Origin: Methylocapsa acidiphila B2
GTDB lineage: Bacteria > Pseudomonadota > Alphaproteobacteria > Rhizobiales > Beijerinckiaceae
Length of the DNA stretch: 64,000 nt
Direction of reading: 5' to 3'
NCBI RefSeq assembly: GCF_000427445.1
Contig: NZ_KE386496.1
Location: forward strand, 3,154,504-3,218,503
The stretch's first letter is position 1, and the number at the start of each line of letters is the position of its first letter. This document shows positions 36,589 to 45,731 of this stretch, one piece after another. A model generated the notes under the pieces. The model searched no databases and was not told the DNA's origin. It saw only the letters and a program-made list of their open reading frames with translations. The translations under genes were made by a program, and so were the position numbers.

Positions 36589-39500
36589 CTAGAGACTGTC
36601 GAGTTCGGAGAAAAGATGCAAGGTAACGCGGGATTCCATTCGTTTCCATGCAAACTTCATTGGTACCGGATTTTTAAATACGAGATGTCCCTCAATTTGT
36701 GGTGTGTTACTAAAGCCAAGATATTTCGCAACTTCCAACGGATGCGCCGAAATGATCTCTATGCGCCGCAAATGGCGTAACAAGTGATCTGGCTTGCTAT
36801 CGGAGCCCAATTCTCCTCGAAAATCGCCGAGTTGTTCTGCGATTTCGCCATCCGTTTTGCGATGCTGGACGTCCTTGCATTCGATTAGGAGGACTCGGTT
36901 TGTATCGTCGCGCCATGCCAGAACATCGACATCCCCGTAATCCTGTTCAAATCCTTTCTGCAAAAGCTTGGTGACGCGTACCTCCGGTTCTGCCTTCCAG
37001 CCGAGGTCTTTCAGCCGTTCCGCGACGGCTATGCTGAACTCGCGACCCATGCGCTTTCGTGATTCACCTGCCCAACGTTTCATCTTTGGCTTCAATTGTC
37101 GTAGCGGATAATCGCCGCGATGATAATTCCCGATCATATAAACTACCGCATCGCGTACGATGCCCGGCGCTACAATGATCGCAGGATCTTGTTCTTCATC
37201 AAGTTCGATCAGTGGCATTCGCAAGACCGAAAGTCGTCGTCGGAACCGCCATGGAAATCGATCTCGTTCCTCATATCCGTCGGGAACGCTGCGCCACTGC
37301 GGTCGACCTTTGAACGTCAGGGCATCAATAAGTGTGGCTGCAGCGTCCGGCTCGATCAAATGTTCTTGTTCTATCGCGTCAAGCAGCTCGCCTTTTTTTA
37401 GCGTAAAAATAGCTCGGCGGCGTTTTATGCCAATGTTTTCCACCGCGTCGACAAATGTTCTTATAGCGTGAAAACTGGCTCCGAACTGTTCCTCCAGTGC
37501 TTCGTTGAATTCGATTCCAAAGGCATTCGCATCAGTGCTTTTAATTTCCGGCTCGTCCAAATTTTTGGCGTAGTTCTTGATGTTATCCGCTACTGTCAAA
37601 TCGATTCCAAGCCGGCCGTACGGACTTATGATTTCGTTATGAAACGCCACGTTGGCGTGAATGTCGCCCAAAGGCGTGATACGAAGCCGGGGCTCCATAG
37701 CATCCCAATGAATGGCGTCAGACCAACCTCCAAAAGCGGGAATCAACAAGACTTTGGCCATCAAGCGCGACACATCCCGTCGACCTGGCTCCTGACCCCC
37801 CGTCATAGGGCACTCACAAATTGCGAATTCAACGAGGAGTCGAGAAGCCTGAAATACCGCATTAAGCTCGGCTTCATGCTCCGCAATGGTTTGAAGAGCT
37901 GCTTCTCTGTCGCTGTGAAGGGCAAGGACGGCACCGGCAGTACGTCGCCAATTGTCACGTTCGTTGACAGCACTTTCATGATTCATTAGCGCGAACATGA
38001 TGACAGATCGTCGGTCAAGTTGCCGTAGATCCTCACATAGTTCATTTTCCAGCATTTGGACTATGTCGCTCAGATAAGCGGTGCAGTTCGCCTTGCCGCG
38101 AATATCCCCACCGAGCTTGCGATCACGCACACACCATCCCAAACCAAGTTTGATAAGCGCTGCATCGTCGGCGTCCACCGTGACCGGAGAGATCCACACG
38201 GAATCACGTACGAAATCCCTGAATCGTCGAGCCATAAATGCATGGCTCTGACGGGCGCTGGTATTCGGTGCGATTCTTTGAACAACCGCCTCTTGCTCAG
38301 TTTTCGACAAGGTGCGGCCTGCAAGCTGTGCAAATCCTTCAATGCTGCGCGTGATCAGCGCCCGTTCCGCGATGTTCTCCGGATGACGAATTGCGTCCTC
38401 AAAAGCCGGCCCAATAACCAAATCGAGGATCGAGCTGCCAGAATGCGCTTCCACGCTTATGGCGGCTATGGCTTCGTCAAATGCCATGAATTCATTTTTA
38501 CCCTCGGCTTTTCGATCTCCCATCTTGCCTTCAAATGTTACGCGCCAAAGTAACGGCTCTAAAGGAAGCTCTGGTAAGACATCTTCCAAAATAGGAACCA
38601 TCCTGCACAGCCAAGTCTTCAGCATTTGCGCGCGTTCAAAAGCCCAATATCCCGCAATTTCCGGAGCCGTATGGAGTTCAACCCACCAAGGCCGCGTTGA
38701 AGATTCATAGACGCAACTCGGCCACTGTTCTCCGATACAGTCTTCCTCAGCCACATAGAAGGGCGTATTGCGGTCTTCTTCGAAGAGCGATTTTCCTTCT
38801 TTTTGAACCTTGACCCACGAGCCTTCGATGTCCCGGATACTGTGAACGTCCGACTGTAGAGCAGCTTCGTGCCGCACACTCCTCAAGGCGTTCTGCTCAA
38901 TCATAATGAAGGTAGAGCGGTCATCCTCGCCATCTGCGAAATCCTCGGGTAAATCTCCATGTGGAACGAGATGACCACCAAGTGATCTGGCCCAACCGAT
39001 CAGATTCAGAAGGCCGTTGACGTTTTGTAACGTCACACCGAGCTGTTCGAGACGAGCTTGCGCCTCAAGAAGGCGCCAAAGGGATATGGCTGTGAAATCG
39101 CGAAGCGAACTAAGCGTCAGCAAATCGGACGCGCTGATGAATTCGAGCTGCCAATTCCTGCGTTCTTTTTCGGATGTGAAATCAATTATGGCCCTGCCAA
39201 TTCCGCATCCCACTAGCACAGTGAGACACTCTCGGAAGCCCGGCATTTTGTGCGCGCCTACATAGGCGTTGTCTATGCAGACATCGACTTGCTCGGCTAG
39301 CTTGACATTATTCTTTGCCGGATAGGCGCCGAGCAATCCGTTATTTTCGAAATCTTCCAGAGTGTCGACGAAGAAAACTAAATTGATATAAAGGCCGTGG
39401 TCTGCTTGCATCATGACGCTGGCAAGAAATCCGCTATCTGTTCTTTGAAATTCGACAGGAGCTCCAGAAGGCAAGCCGAGCAGCGACGTATTAGAGAAAA

Positions 39501-40389
39501 GGTTTGCGTAGGCGATAGCCATCGCCCCCGCGAACATTTCTCGAAGGTTGTACGCCTCCATCTCTTCAACGACGTAGCGGCGAATAGCAGCGCTCACCGC
39601 CGTCGGAAGCATCAGAAACACGTCTCCATTACGGTATGCGACCGGGTTTCTTTCTAAACTGGAATGACCGATCTCTTCTTCGGCGAGATCGAAGCGCGTC
39701 GACGGGTTAAACCCAAACTCACTCAAGAGGCTTAGTGATAAACCTAACGCTTTTAAATCTGCTTCGCTAAATTTGACGGCTCGACGTAACGAACTCAAAG
39801 CGCTTAGAGTCTTCCGGCTCAGCGTGTCTTGAGGTATTTGATTTCCGAGTTCGTAACGTCGGAGTTTGGTGCGTTCGCATACGATATCGGAGAGCGATAG
39901 CAGCGCATATACGGTGTTTCGTATCTGATCAAAGTGGCCGTCTGCGGGTAACAGCTCAAGCGCATCTACGGTGCGTTGAAGATAAAATCCGGCAGACTCC
40001 CAAACTCCCTCAATAATTCGAAAATTGCCACGTGGGGTGCTGATCAACGAAACAAATACATCCTCTGCGGGGTCTTCATGGCGTCCAGTCGTACCTTTCC
40101 CCAATTCGGTAAAAAGGGATGAAACAATTTTGTCGGTCGGCTTTCGGCTGCCGCGGCCCAAGGCAAGGGAAATATACACAAGAGCTTCAAGGCGGATGCA
40201 ATTGCTCTGCAATTCCGGGACCGTCAACAGTCCTGAGAAGGCTGTAGCCAGGCGCAATGGGTCGTATTCATTTAGCGTTGAAAAGAGTTGCTGATGCTCA
40301 TTTATGATCGCCTTCAGCGGCACCTTGCCAAACCCCAATGATGGGAGAATTGAAAAAATATCTTCGGGATTAAATGCTGAGTCATTCAT
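36589..40389 (-). CDS. Large unrecognised protein with C-terminal PD-(D/E)XK nuclease domain
   Basis: From ATG 40389 (MNDSAFNPEDIFSILPSLG), with Shine-Dalgarno GGAG six bases upstream, the product has 1266 residues. I do not recognise the bulk. It has no Walker A motif, signal peptide or clear membrane segment and is mostly alpha-helical with Leu-rich stretches. The N-terminal part has a phrase EDPAEDVFVSLISTPRGNFRIIEGVWESAGFYLQRTVDALE. The last ~130 residues read FSIAVAERLKDLGWKAEPEVRVTKLLQKG, then YGDVDVLAW (Asp ~1150), RVLLIECKDVQ (Glu ~1168, Lys ~1170). This is a restriction-endonuclease-like fold with D...ExK and a following Gln. Lower GC and placement inside a mobile element beside restriction genes suggest an anti-phage or anti-plasmid role, which is inference. 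Confidence 0.8.
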   Translation of the reverse strand: MNDSAFNPEDIFSILPSLGFGKVPLKAIINEHQQLFSTLNEYDPLRLATAFSGLLTVPELQSNCIRLEALVYISLALGRGSRKPTDKIVSSLFTELGKGTTGRHEDPAEDVFVSLISTPRGNFRIIEGVWESAGFYLQRTVDALELLPADGHFDQIRNTVYALLSLSDIVCERTKLRRYELGNQIPQDTLSRKTLSALSSLRRAVKFSEADLKALGLSLSLLSEFGFNPSTRFDLAEEEIGHSSLERNPVAYRNGDVFLMLPTAVSAAIRRYVVEEMEAYNLREMFAGAMAIAYANLFSNTSLLGLPSGAPVEFQRTDSGFLASVMMQADHGLYINLVFFVDTLEDFENNGLLGAYPAKNNVKLAEQVDVCIDNAYVGAHKMPGFRECLTVLVGCGIGRAIIDFTSEKERRNWQLEFISASDLLTLSSLRDFTAISLWRLLEAQARLEQLGVTLQNVNGLLNLIGWARSLGGHLVPHGDLPEDFADGEDDRSTFIMIEQNALRSVRHEAALQSDVHSIRDIEGSWVKVQKEGKSLFEEDRNTPFYVAEEDCIGEQWPSCVYESSTRPWWVELHTAPEIAGYWAFERAQMLKTWLCRMVPILEDVLPELPLEPLLWRVTFEGKMGDRKAEGKNEFMAFDEAIAAISVEAHSGSSILDLVIGPAFEDAIRHPENIAERALITRSIEGFAQLAGRTLSKTEQEAVVQRIAPNTSARQSHAFMARRFRDFVRDSVWISPVTVDADDAALIKLGLGWCVRDRKLGGDIRGKANCTAYLSDIVQMLENELCEDLRQLDRRSVIMFALMNHESAVNERDNWRRTAGAVLALHSDREAALQTIAEHEAELNAVFQASRLLVEFAICECPMTGGQEPGRRDVSRLMAKVLLIPAFGGWSDAIHWDAMEPRLRITPLGDIHANVAFHNEIISPYGRLGIDLTVADNIKNYAKNLDEPEIKSTDANAFGIEFNEALEEQFGASFHAIRTFVDAVENIGIKRRRAIFTLKKGELLDAIEQEHLIEPDAAATLIDALTFKGRPQWRSVPDGYEERDRFPWRFRRRLSVLRMPLIELDEEQDPAIIVAPGIVRDAVVYMIGNYHRGDYPLRQLKPKMKRWAGESRKRMGREFSIAVAERLKDLGWKAEPEVRVTKLLQKGFEQDYGDVDVLAWRDDTNRVLLIECKDVQHRKTDGEIAEQLGDFRGELGSDSKPDHLLRHLRRIEIISAHPLEVAKYLGFSNTPQIEGHLVFKNPVPMKFAWKRMESRVTLHLFSELDSL

Positions 40390-40453
40390 TGCCATCTCCG
40401 TTAGAAAGGGAGCATCCGCTCCCAATTCGCCTTAACCTGCATGGCAGGCCACG

Positions 40454-40539
40454 GCCGGACCGGCGACCGGCGGTCAAGGCCGTGAGCCATCGGGGGCGCG
40501 AAGCGCCCGCCTTGACGGCCGGGAGAAGGTCCGGCTCAC
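40454..40539. other. Multi-stem structured element in intergenic region
   Basis: Nested perfect stems: GCCGGACC (40454-40461) with GGTCCGGC (40528-40535), GTCAAGGC (40473-40480) with GCCTTGAC (40509-40516), and GGGCGC/GCGCCC around a GAA loop (40494-40508). A further pair, GTGAGCC (40482-40488) with GGCTCAC (40533-40539), shares bases with the outer stem, so the two are mutually exclusive. It lies in the 5' region of the large nuclease gene. It could be an RNA switch, an attenuator, or a transposon remnant. Confidence 0.45.
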
Positions 40540-40608
40540 TGCCCCAGCAGGTACAACGGCTCAGCAGATGCTGGACATGGAGTTGTAATGCGCTCAATTG
40601 GTTACAGG

Positions 40609-41304
40609 CTAAGGGGGAGGCGGAAGCGCCGCCAGCAGATCAAGCTTTTTCCAACGAGAATACTGTTCTAGCATTTCATCAGCCCTTGCCAAAACGGGCA
40701 CTCCGTTAGGATGGCTTTTTGCCCAACCCACAACGTGATCCCAAATTCGGCCTGTATGACCAAGGCAATCTGACAACATCAATTGGGCGACTGCTTTGTC
40801 GTCATTGAGCAGGGCCCAAGAGCCAGGCACTGGGTGACCACCTAACTCGCAGTGATACCCGTAATCTACGCTGCGGAAATGGTCACCTGCAGCCGCTCGG
40901 ATTTTCGCTGGAGCAAAAAAGTTTCTTCGTTCGTCACGCGAACTGCGAAGCCAACGCGCTGCTTCCTCGTCTTTAGCTTCGAACGCCCATGCCAGATATT
41001 CTACCTCGACCAACTGACGGATAAGAGCAGAGCCAGCGTAGTGGCGACCATCTGTAATAAGATCGGCACTTGCGGAAGTAAGTTGGCTACCAATTTTCAA
41101 TAGCATGGAAACGGCGACAGTAGCATCGTTGCCGTGCCCGAAAGGCGATAGGCTGTCACGTCGGTCTGTTCCAATGAGGTGCCCGACTACATGAAGTTCT
41201 GTTCCGACTTTTTGGAATACGGTCGAGGTAAAATGCGCAAGACCAATGCGTATTTCGACCAGATCAGCTCTTAGAGCTGCTTTTCGGATATCTTCCTTGT
41301 TCAT
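40609..41304 (-). CDS. DUF5677-like hypothetical protein
   Basis: From ATG 41304 (MNKEDIRKAALRADLVEIRIGLAHFTSTVFQKV) it has 231 residues; the frame is open to 41370. It is helical, with LLKIGSQLTSASADLITDGRHYAGSALIRQLVEVEYLAWAFEAKDEEAARWLRSSRDERRNFF as its core. The 'ALIRQLVEVEYLAWAF' phrase resembles DUF5677 proteins, whose function is not established. Some relatives look HEPN-like, but no R-x4-6-H motif is evident to me. It precedes the large nuclease gene on the same strand, so the two may form a pair, although 220 bp with strong secondary structure separate them. Confidence 0.6.
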   Translation of the reverse strand: MNKEDIRKAALRADLVEIRIGLAHFTSTVFQKVGTELHVVGHLIGTDRRDSLSPFGHGNDATVAVSMLLKIGSQLTSASADLITDGRHYAGSALIRQLVEVEYLAWAFEAKDEEAARWLRSSRDERRNFFAPAKIRAAAGDHFRSVDYGYHCELGGHPVPGSWALLNDDKAVAQLMLSDCLGHTGRIWDHVVGWAKSHPNGVPVLARADEMLEQYSRWKKLDLLAALPPPP

Positions 41305-41630
41305 TAGATTTCCAGGTGATGAACGAACTAGCACGATAGACAGATTGCTCCATTCACAATAAACCTGCAAAACGTTGAAATCGGCCTTTGCGGAAGCATC
41401 CGAAAATCCGGACTGATTAAGTCCGCAACAGAGGTTTTCGCCAACGATCCTCTTTTACAGCCCCTAACCGAAGCGTTCTTTTTCTCTCGAGGCTCCATTC
41501 GATGCCGACGTCGTCGCCGCGGACTTCCGAGATAGCCTAGAGCGTCTCAGGCTGCTCCGGTGCTGTCGGTGGCTTGGTGCGCTGGGGACAGGCCACGATG
41601 CCCACTCATCATCATCCACGTCGCCATCGG
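41305..41630. other. Intergenic region, no gene seen
   Basis: About 325 bp between the DUF5677-like gene and the AlpA gene. A plus frame at 41560-41766 overlaps the AlpA gene antisense and has no domain. No RNA gene visible. Confidence 0.4.
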
Positions 41631-41837
41631 TCATCTAAGCTCCCCTCTCGGACGCCATGCCACGGGATCGGCGATCCAGCGATTGATGTCGGATTCCCTC
41701 CAGCCAGCGCCGTTGACGCTGATCCTAATCTGGGGCGGGAACGTGCCCTCGGCGATCTTGCGGTAGATGGTGGACCGGGACAGGCCGGTCCGGGCGAGAA
41801 CGGTTTTCAGACGGATGATACGGTCGGGTTCGGGCAT
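41631..41837 (-). CDS. AlpA-family transcriptional regulator
   Basis: A 68-residue protein from ATG 41837 (MPEPDRIIRLKTVLARTGLSRSTIYRKIAEGTFPPQIRISVNGAGWRESDINRWIADPVAWRP). This is the classic AlpA/MerR-like winged helix: recognition helix SRSTIYRKIAEGTFP and the W-R-E-S-D-I-x-R-W-I motif. Such proteins activate excision or transfer genes of mobile elements. It lies between the TraA gene and the defence cargo on the same strand. The longer frame to 41969 has an unneeded N-terminus. Confidence 0.85.
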   Translation of the reverse strand: MPEPDRIIRLKTVLARTGLSRSTIYRKIAEGTFPPQIRISVNGAGWRESDINRWIADPVAWRPRGELR

Positions 41838-41965
41838 GGCTGCGCTGCTTCCCGCTGGTTGTTTCTGACGGCTTCTGGGACAGACAGACCAAGTGCTTTT
41901 GGACGCGCAAGAGGGTTTTTCGCATCGTCGTAGCGGGGCGTAGAGGCGGCGAAAAATAGGCGGGG

Positions 41966-44900
41966 TCAAAGTCCAAGGCCCCGACCTCTGCCGAGACCGA
42001 GGCCGTAATGGAAGTCGAGTTCGAGGCCAAGACGCCGCTCCAATTCCATCTGGAGACCAAGCTCTCTCTTGCGATTGGCGAGGAGCGATTCCATCTGCGG
42101 ATCGCGTTCGAGGCTCTTCGCCATGTCGCCCATGGCTGATCGTGTCACTCTGTAGCTGGACATGTCACCCGCCTCATACTGGCGCTGGCTGGCCTGATTG
42201 AGCTTCTGCCAGCGTTCCACAAAGCGGTCGGCGCGCTTGGCAGGGTCGATGCGGAGTTCGGTTTCAAGCTGGAGCGCGCGAATGGCGCGGTTGGGGCTGG
42301 CCGTGGCCGCCTCATGGACAAGGTTCGGGTCTTTGACATAGGCCGCCTCTGCATCGCGCCAGCCGTAGGGGCGTACCGCCTCGAAGGCTTCCCGCGCGTC
42401 GTTCAGTTCGCGCATCTGCTCGGGGCTGCCCTTACCATCTGCATCTCCGGTGGCGAGAATCGCATCCACGGCACGGGCATGGCGGATGAGCGCCCTTGTG
42501 CGGGCATTGCGCAGGGCCTCCGCTGTGTCCCTGGCAACCTCTCTCGCAGGCGACGCAGATTCGTGCCGCGTGCCCATTCCGGCGCTTTCCCTTTCCGGTT
42601 GCTGCACCGCCTCCGGGGCGTATGCGGCGTCTCCGCGGTCGCGCAACCCGTCGAGCAGACCCTCGATCCGGTCGCGCACCTTCTCCGGCACGATCCTGCG
42701 CACGATCTCGGCGACCCGCGCGCGGAAGGTGATCCCGCGCCGCTCGGCATAGGTCTGCGCCGGGTCAAGCTGTTCATAATCCGAGGCCATGTCCTTGGCG
42801 CGTTGTCGCGACAGGGTCTTCACCAGTCTGTCCGGACCGGCGAAGTCGTCACGCCCATAATGCAGCTCCATGCCGTCGCGATGCCGCGACAGGGCGACAT
42901 AGCTGCCATGGGCGTCCAGGCCTGGCGTCACTAGCAAATGGGCGCGGTCGACGGTCATGCCCTGCGCTTTGTGGATGGTCGCCGCATAGCCATGGTCGAT
43001 GCGGTCGTAATCCTTGAGGTCGAAGGGGATGGCGCGTCCGTCATCGGTCCGCACGGACATGGATCGTGCGGTAACCTGCTCGATCGTTCCGAGCGTGCCG
43101 TTCTTGACTCCAAGACCGCGCTCATTCTGAAGGAACATGATGCGGTCGCCGCTGGCGAAGTTGCGCGTGCCGCGTTCGACCGTGAGACGCACGTCATGGC
43201 CCAAATCGCCGGCGGCCCGCATCCGTTCACGTGCGGCTTCGTTGAGGGCATGAACCTCGGCATTGGTGTGGGTCAGGATGATGCGGCTCTTGTCTGCCGC
43301 CGCCTGCCGGTCGCGGTCCCAGCGCTCGATCAGATTGTTCCGCGCGTCCTTCCGTGTCTGGGCGGCATGGACCATGCCGCGACTGTCATAGGCATGGATC
43401 GCATCGCTGGTTCGGCCCGTCGCCAGATCGCGCGTGGCGTCGCGCTGCCAGTCTTCCCGCTGACGTCGCACTTCGCCGATCTCGGCGCCACCATGACGCT
43501 CGTAGATCGAGCGGAAGGCCGCTCCTGCCTCGATGGATTGCAATTGTTGCGGATCGCCGACAAGCACCACCTTGGCCCCGGCATCTGCAGCGTGAGACAG
43601 CACGCGCTCCAATTGCCGCGTGCCGACCATGCCCGCCTCGTCGATCACCAGAACATTGCGCGCCGAGAGCCCGTCGCGGCCCTGTCCCCAGCCATGTTCC
43701 AGGCTGGCAATGGTTCGCGACGCGATGCCGGATCCGCTTTCGAGATTTTCAGCGGCGATACCGGAGAGGGCGACGCCGCGGACCTCGTAGCCCGCCGCTT
43801 CCCAGGCTTCGCGCGCCACGCCCAGCATCGCGCTCTTCCCCGTTCCGGCATGGCCGACCACCAGGCCCAGATCGCGTCCGTCCGTGATATGCGCCAGTGC
43901 GTCGGCCTGCTCAGCTGAAAGGACAAGACCGCGCGCCTCGGCTTGGGCTAGGGCCGCCAGCCTGTCGGCGTGCTCCACCTCATGGCGTTCCCGCTCGGCC
44001 ATGAGTTCGGCGGCGCGGTGCAGGCGCTGTTCAGCCTCAATCATCGCGCCGGTTGTGAACCGATCCTCGCTCTGTCCGTCCTTGCCCAGCTCAACCAGAT
44101 CGGGTGCGCCCCGCATCGCGCCCATCACGGCATTGAACTGCTCGACGCCATCGCTGTGCCGGTTTGCGAACTTCGCCATGTCGCGGCGCGTGAAGGTGGA
44201 TTGCTGATGCGTGATGGCATCCAATGCGATGGAAGGATCGGCGATGATCCTCTCGCCATTGCCGCGCGCGATCTCGCGGTGCATTTTCGCGCGTTCGGCT
44301 TCAAGCCCCTGATTGTCGATGCCACGATCTTCTATACGCTTTGCGTACGCGCCGATCTGGCTTTGCGGCTCCAGCGCGATGCCCTGCGCCTCAAAGCTGC
44401 GATGATCGATCTGCGCATCTATGTCGAGGGCTGCCAGGCGTTCATTGGCAAGCTCCGCCCAGCGCTCCCGCCAGCGCTCGACCATCTCGGTGCGGTTCCA
44501 CTCCCGCACCTTGGGGCCGAAGCCCTTCTCGTCCCCGTTTACCTCTACTTGGCGCATGGTCAGCATGACATGGGCATGAGGCTTCGGCATGCCGTCTTCG
44601 CCGATGTCCCAATGCACATTGAGATCGGCGATCATGCCCCGGTCCACGAATTCGGACTGCACGAAGTCGCGGGCGAGTTCGATGCCTTGGCGCTCGCTCA
44701 TCTCGCGCGGAATGGCGAATTCGACCTCGCGGGCAAGCTGCGCGTCTTTCCTGACCTCGACGGCTTCGACATCGTTCCAGAGCCGTTCGCGATCGCTCCA
44801 CGCCTCGGGTGCATTCTCCGGCAGCATGATCTCGGAATGGACGACGCCGCGCTTGGCCGAGAAGTCGTGACTGCGCTCGATCCGCTCGTCGCGCAGCCGC

Positions 44901-44986
44901 GAGGCCGAGCGGTAGGCGGCGGATGCTACGGCGCTGGAGCCGGACTTGCGGCCAATGACCTTGACGTGAAGATGATAGATCGCCAT
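41966..44986 (-). CDS. traA: Ti-type conjugative relaxase/helicase TraA (MOBQ)
   Basis: A 1006-residue relaxase starting at ATG 44986 (MAIYHLHVKVIGRKSG), the standard TraA start. The MobA/MobL relaxase domain has the likely nicking Tyr25 (ASAAYRSASRL) and the metal-binding HxH in KPHAHVMLT. A RecD-like helicase follows, with Walker A GHAGTGKSAMLG, then VLVIDEAGMVGTRQL and VLVGDPQQLQSIEAG, and the C-terminal YAATIHKAQGMTVDRAHLLV. It nicks oriT (45016-45044) and unwinds the strand to be transferred. The region beyond residue ~700 is a variable C-terminal domain. Functional motifs all look intact. Confidence 0.94.
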   Translation of the reverse strand: MAIYHLHVKVIGRKSGSSAVASAAYRSASRLRDERIERSHDFSAKRGVVHSEIMLPENAPEAWSDRERLWNDVEAVEVRKDAQLAREVEFAIPREMSERQGIELARDFVQSEFVDRGMIADLNVHWDIGEDGMPKPHAHVMLTMRQVEVNGDEKGFGPKVREWNRTEMVERWRERWAELANERLAALDIDAQIDHRSFEAQGIALEPQSQIGAYAKRIEDRGIDNQGLEAERAKMHREIARGNGERIIADPSIALDAITHQQSTFTRRDMAKFANRHSDGVEQFNAVMGAMRGAPDLVELGKDGQSEDRFTTGAMIEAEQRLHRAAELMAERERHEVEHADRLAALAQAEARGLVLSAEQADALAHITDGRDLGLVVGHAGTGKSAMLGVAREAWEAAGYEVRGVALSGIAAENLESGSGIASRTIASLEHGWGQGRDGLSARNVLVIDEAGMVGTRQLERVLSHAADAGAKVVLVGDPQQLQSIEAGAAFRSIYERHGGAEIGEVRRQREDWQRDATRDLATGRTSDAIHAYDSRGMVHAAQTRKDARNNLIERWDRDRQAAADKSRIILTHTNAEVHALNEAARERMRAAGDLGHDVRLTVERGTRNFASGDRIMFLQNERGLGVKNGTLGTIEQVTARSMSVRTDDGRAIPFDLKDYDRIDHGYAATIHKAQGMTVDRAHLLVTPGLDAHGSYVALSRHRDGMELHYGRDDFAGPDRLVKTLSRQRAKDMASDYEQLDPAQTYAERRGITFRARVAEIVRRIVPEKVRDRIEGLLDGLRDRGDAAYAPEAVQQPERESAGMGTRHESASPAREVARDTAEALRNARTRALIRHARAVDAILATGDADGKGSPEQMRELNDAREAFEAVRPYGWRDAEAAYVKDPNLVHEAATASPNRAIRALQLETELRIDPAKRADRFVERWQKLNQASQRQYEAGDMSSYRVTRSAMGDMAKSLERDPQMESLLANRKRELGLQMELERRLGLELDFHYGLGLGRGRGLGL

Positions 44987-45015
44987 CGCGACCAGATCAT
45001 TGCCACGGCAAAAGC

Positions 45016-45044
45016 TACGTCGGAACGACGTATAAGCGCGCCCT
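45016..45044 (+). other. Origin of transfer (MOBQ-type oriT)
   Basis: The 177-bp gap between divergent traA and traC holds the perfect inverted repeat TACGTCG-GAA-CGACGTA (45016-45032), followed directly by TAAGCGCGCCCT (45033-45044). This matches, apart from C for T, the nic core TAARTGCGC|CCT known from RSF1010/R1162 and Ti-type oriTs, where an inverted repeat also precedes the nick. The predicted nick is between C41 and C42 of the plus strand, or one base either side. Confidence 0.75.
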
Positions 45045-45163
45045 CGAAATGAATTTCTCGGGACTGCTCCCGCCGTTCCAGCCCGTCCCGGCAACCTTAC
45101 AGCATTCAGGCCAGCGCTCAACTATCATCCTTGCATCGACACAACTTGCGGAAAGATATGACC

Positions 45164-45493
45164 ATGGTTCGCAAACCGCGGGACTTCGATGCCGAACTGA
45201 AGGCGCTCGAAGATAAGACACGAGACCTCAGAAAGAGTAAGGTGCAACACCTGGGCGAACTGGTGATCGCAACAGGCGCCGACGCCCTCAGTGCCGAGGA
45301 ACTGGCCGGCGCATTGATCGGGCTGACTGAGACTGCGGATACAGCGAAGAAGGAGGCTTGGGCGAAACGCGGGGCCGTATTCTTTCAGGGCCGGTCGCGG
45401 CGAACTGCATCGGCGTCTGACCGCAACACGAGCTACGCTCCTGCACAATCGGTCAGCGCGCAACCGTCATCTGGCGGTACGGGCGCGACGTGA
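45164..45493 (+). CDS. TraC-like conjugal transfer accessory protein
   Basis: A 109-residue protein from ATG 45164 (MVRKPRDFDAELKALEDKTRDLRKSKVQHLGELVIATGADALSAEELAGALIGL). It is charged, helical at the N-terminus, and has a low-complexity tail. GGAAAG lies 8 bp upstream. The family, variously called TraC or TraD, lies divergent from traA in alphaproteobacterial mobile elements and is thought to act at the relaxosome. It is followed by the TraD-like gene after 1 bp, so the two are coupled. Confidence 0.8.
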   Translation: MVRKPRDFDAELKALEDKTRDLRKSKVQHLGELVIATGADALSAEELAGALIGLTETADTAKKEAWAKRGAVFFQGRSRRTASASDRNTSYAPAQSVSAQPSSGGTGAT

Positions 45494-45494
45494 C

Positions 45495-45731
45495 ATGCGC
45501 ACCTGGCAGGTCGAACGCCGCAAGCGCACGCGGCATCTGATCGAACTCGGCGGCCTCGTCGTCAAGGCGGGAATCGTGGACCTCACCGGCGATGACCGAG
45601 CCATGATCTACGGCGCGCTGCTCTGGATAGCTGACAAGCTCAAAAGCGATCAGGCTGAACATGCGCGGGAATTATGGACAAAGAAAGGGAAGCAAGCGTT
45701 CGAAAATGAGCGAACCATCAATAGTGCCTAA
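45495..45731 (+). CDS. TraD-like conjugal transfer accessory protein
   Basis: A 78-residue protein (MRTWQVERRKRTRHLIELGGLVVKAGIVDLTGDDRAMIYGALLWIADKL). The basic N-terminus and RTRHLIELGGLVVKAGI is the signature of Ti-type TraD, a small DNA-binding or relaxosome protein. It follows the TraC-like gene by 1 bp. The usual next gene, traG, coding for the coupling protein, is missing; non-coding debris follows. Confidence 0.85.
   Translation: MRTWQVERRKRTRHLIELGGLVVKAGIVDLTGDDRAMIYGALLWIADKLKSDQAEHARELWTKKGKQAFENERTINSA

Noticed and set aside
42938-45052. Plus-strand frames of 326 and 360 residues
   Set aside because: Both are antisense to the TraA relaxase; no domain or start signal.
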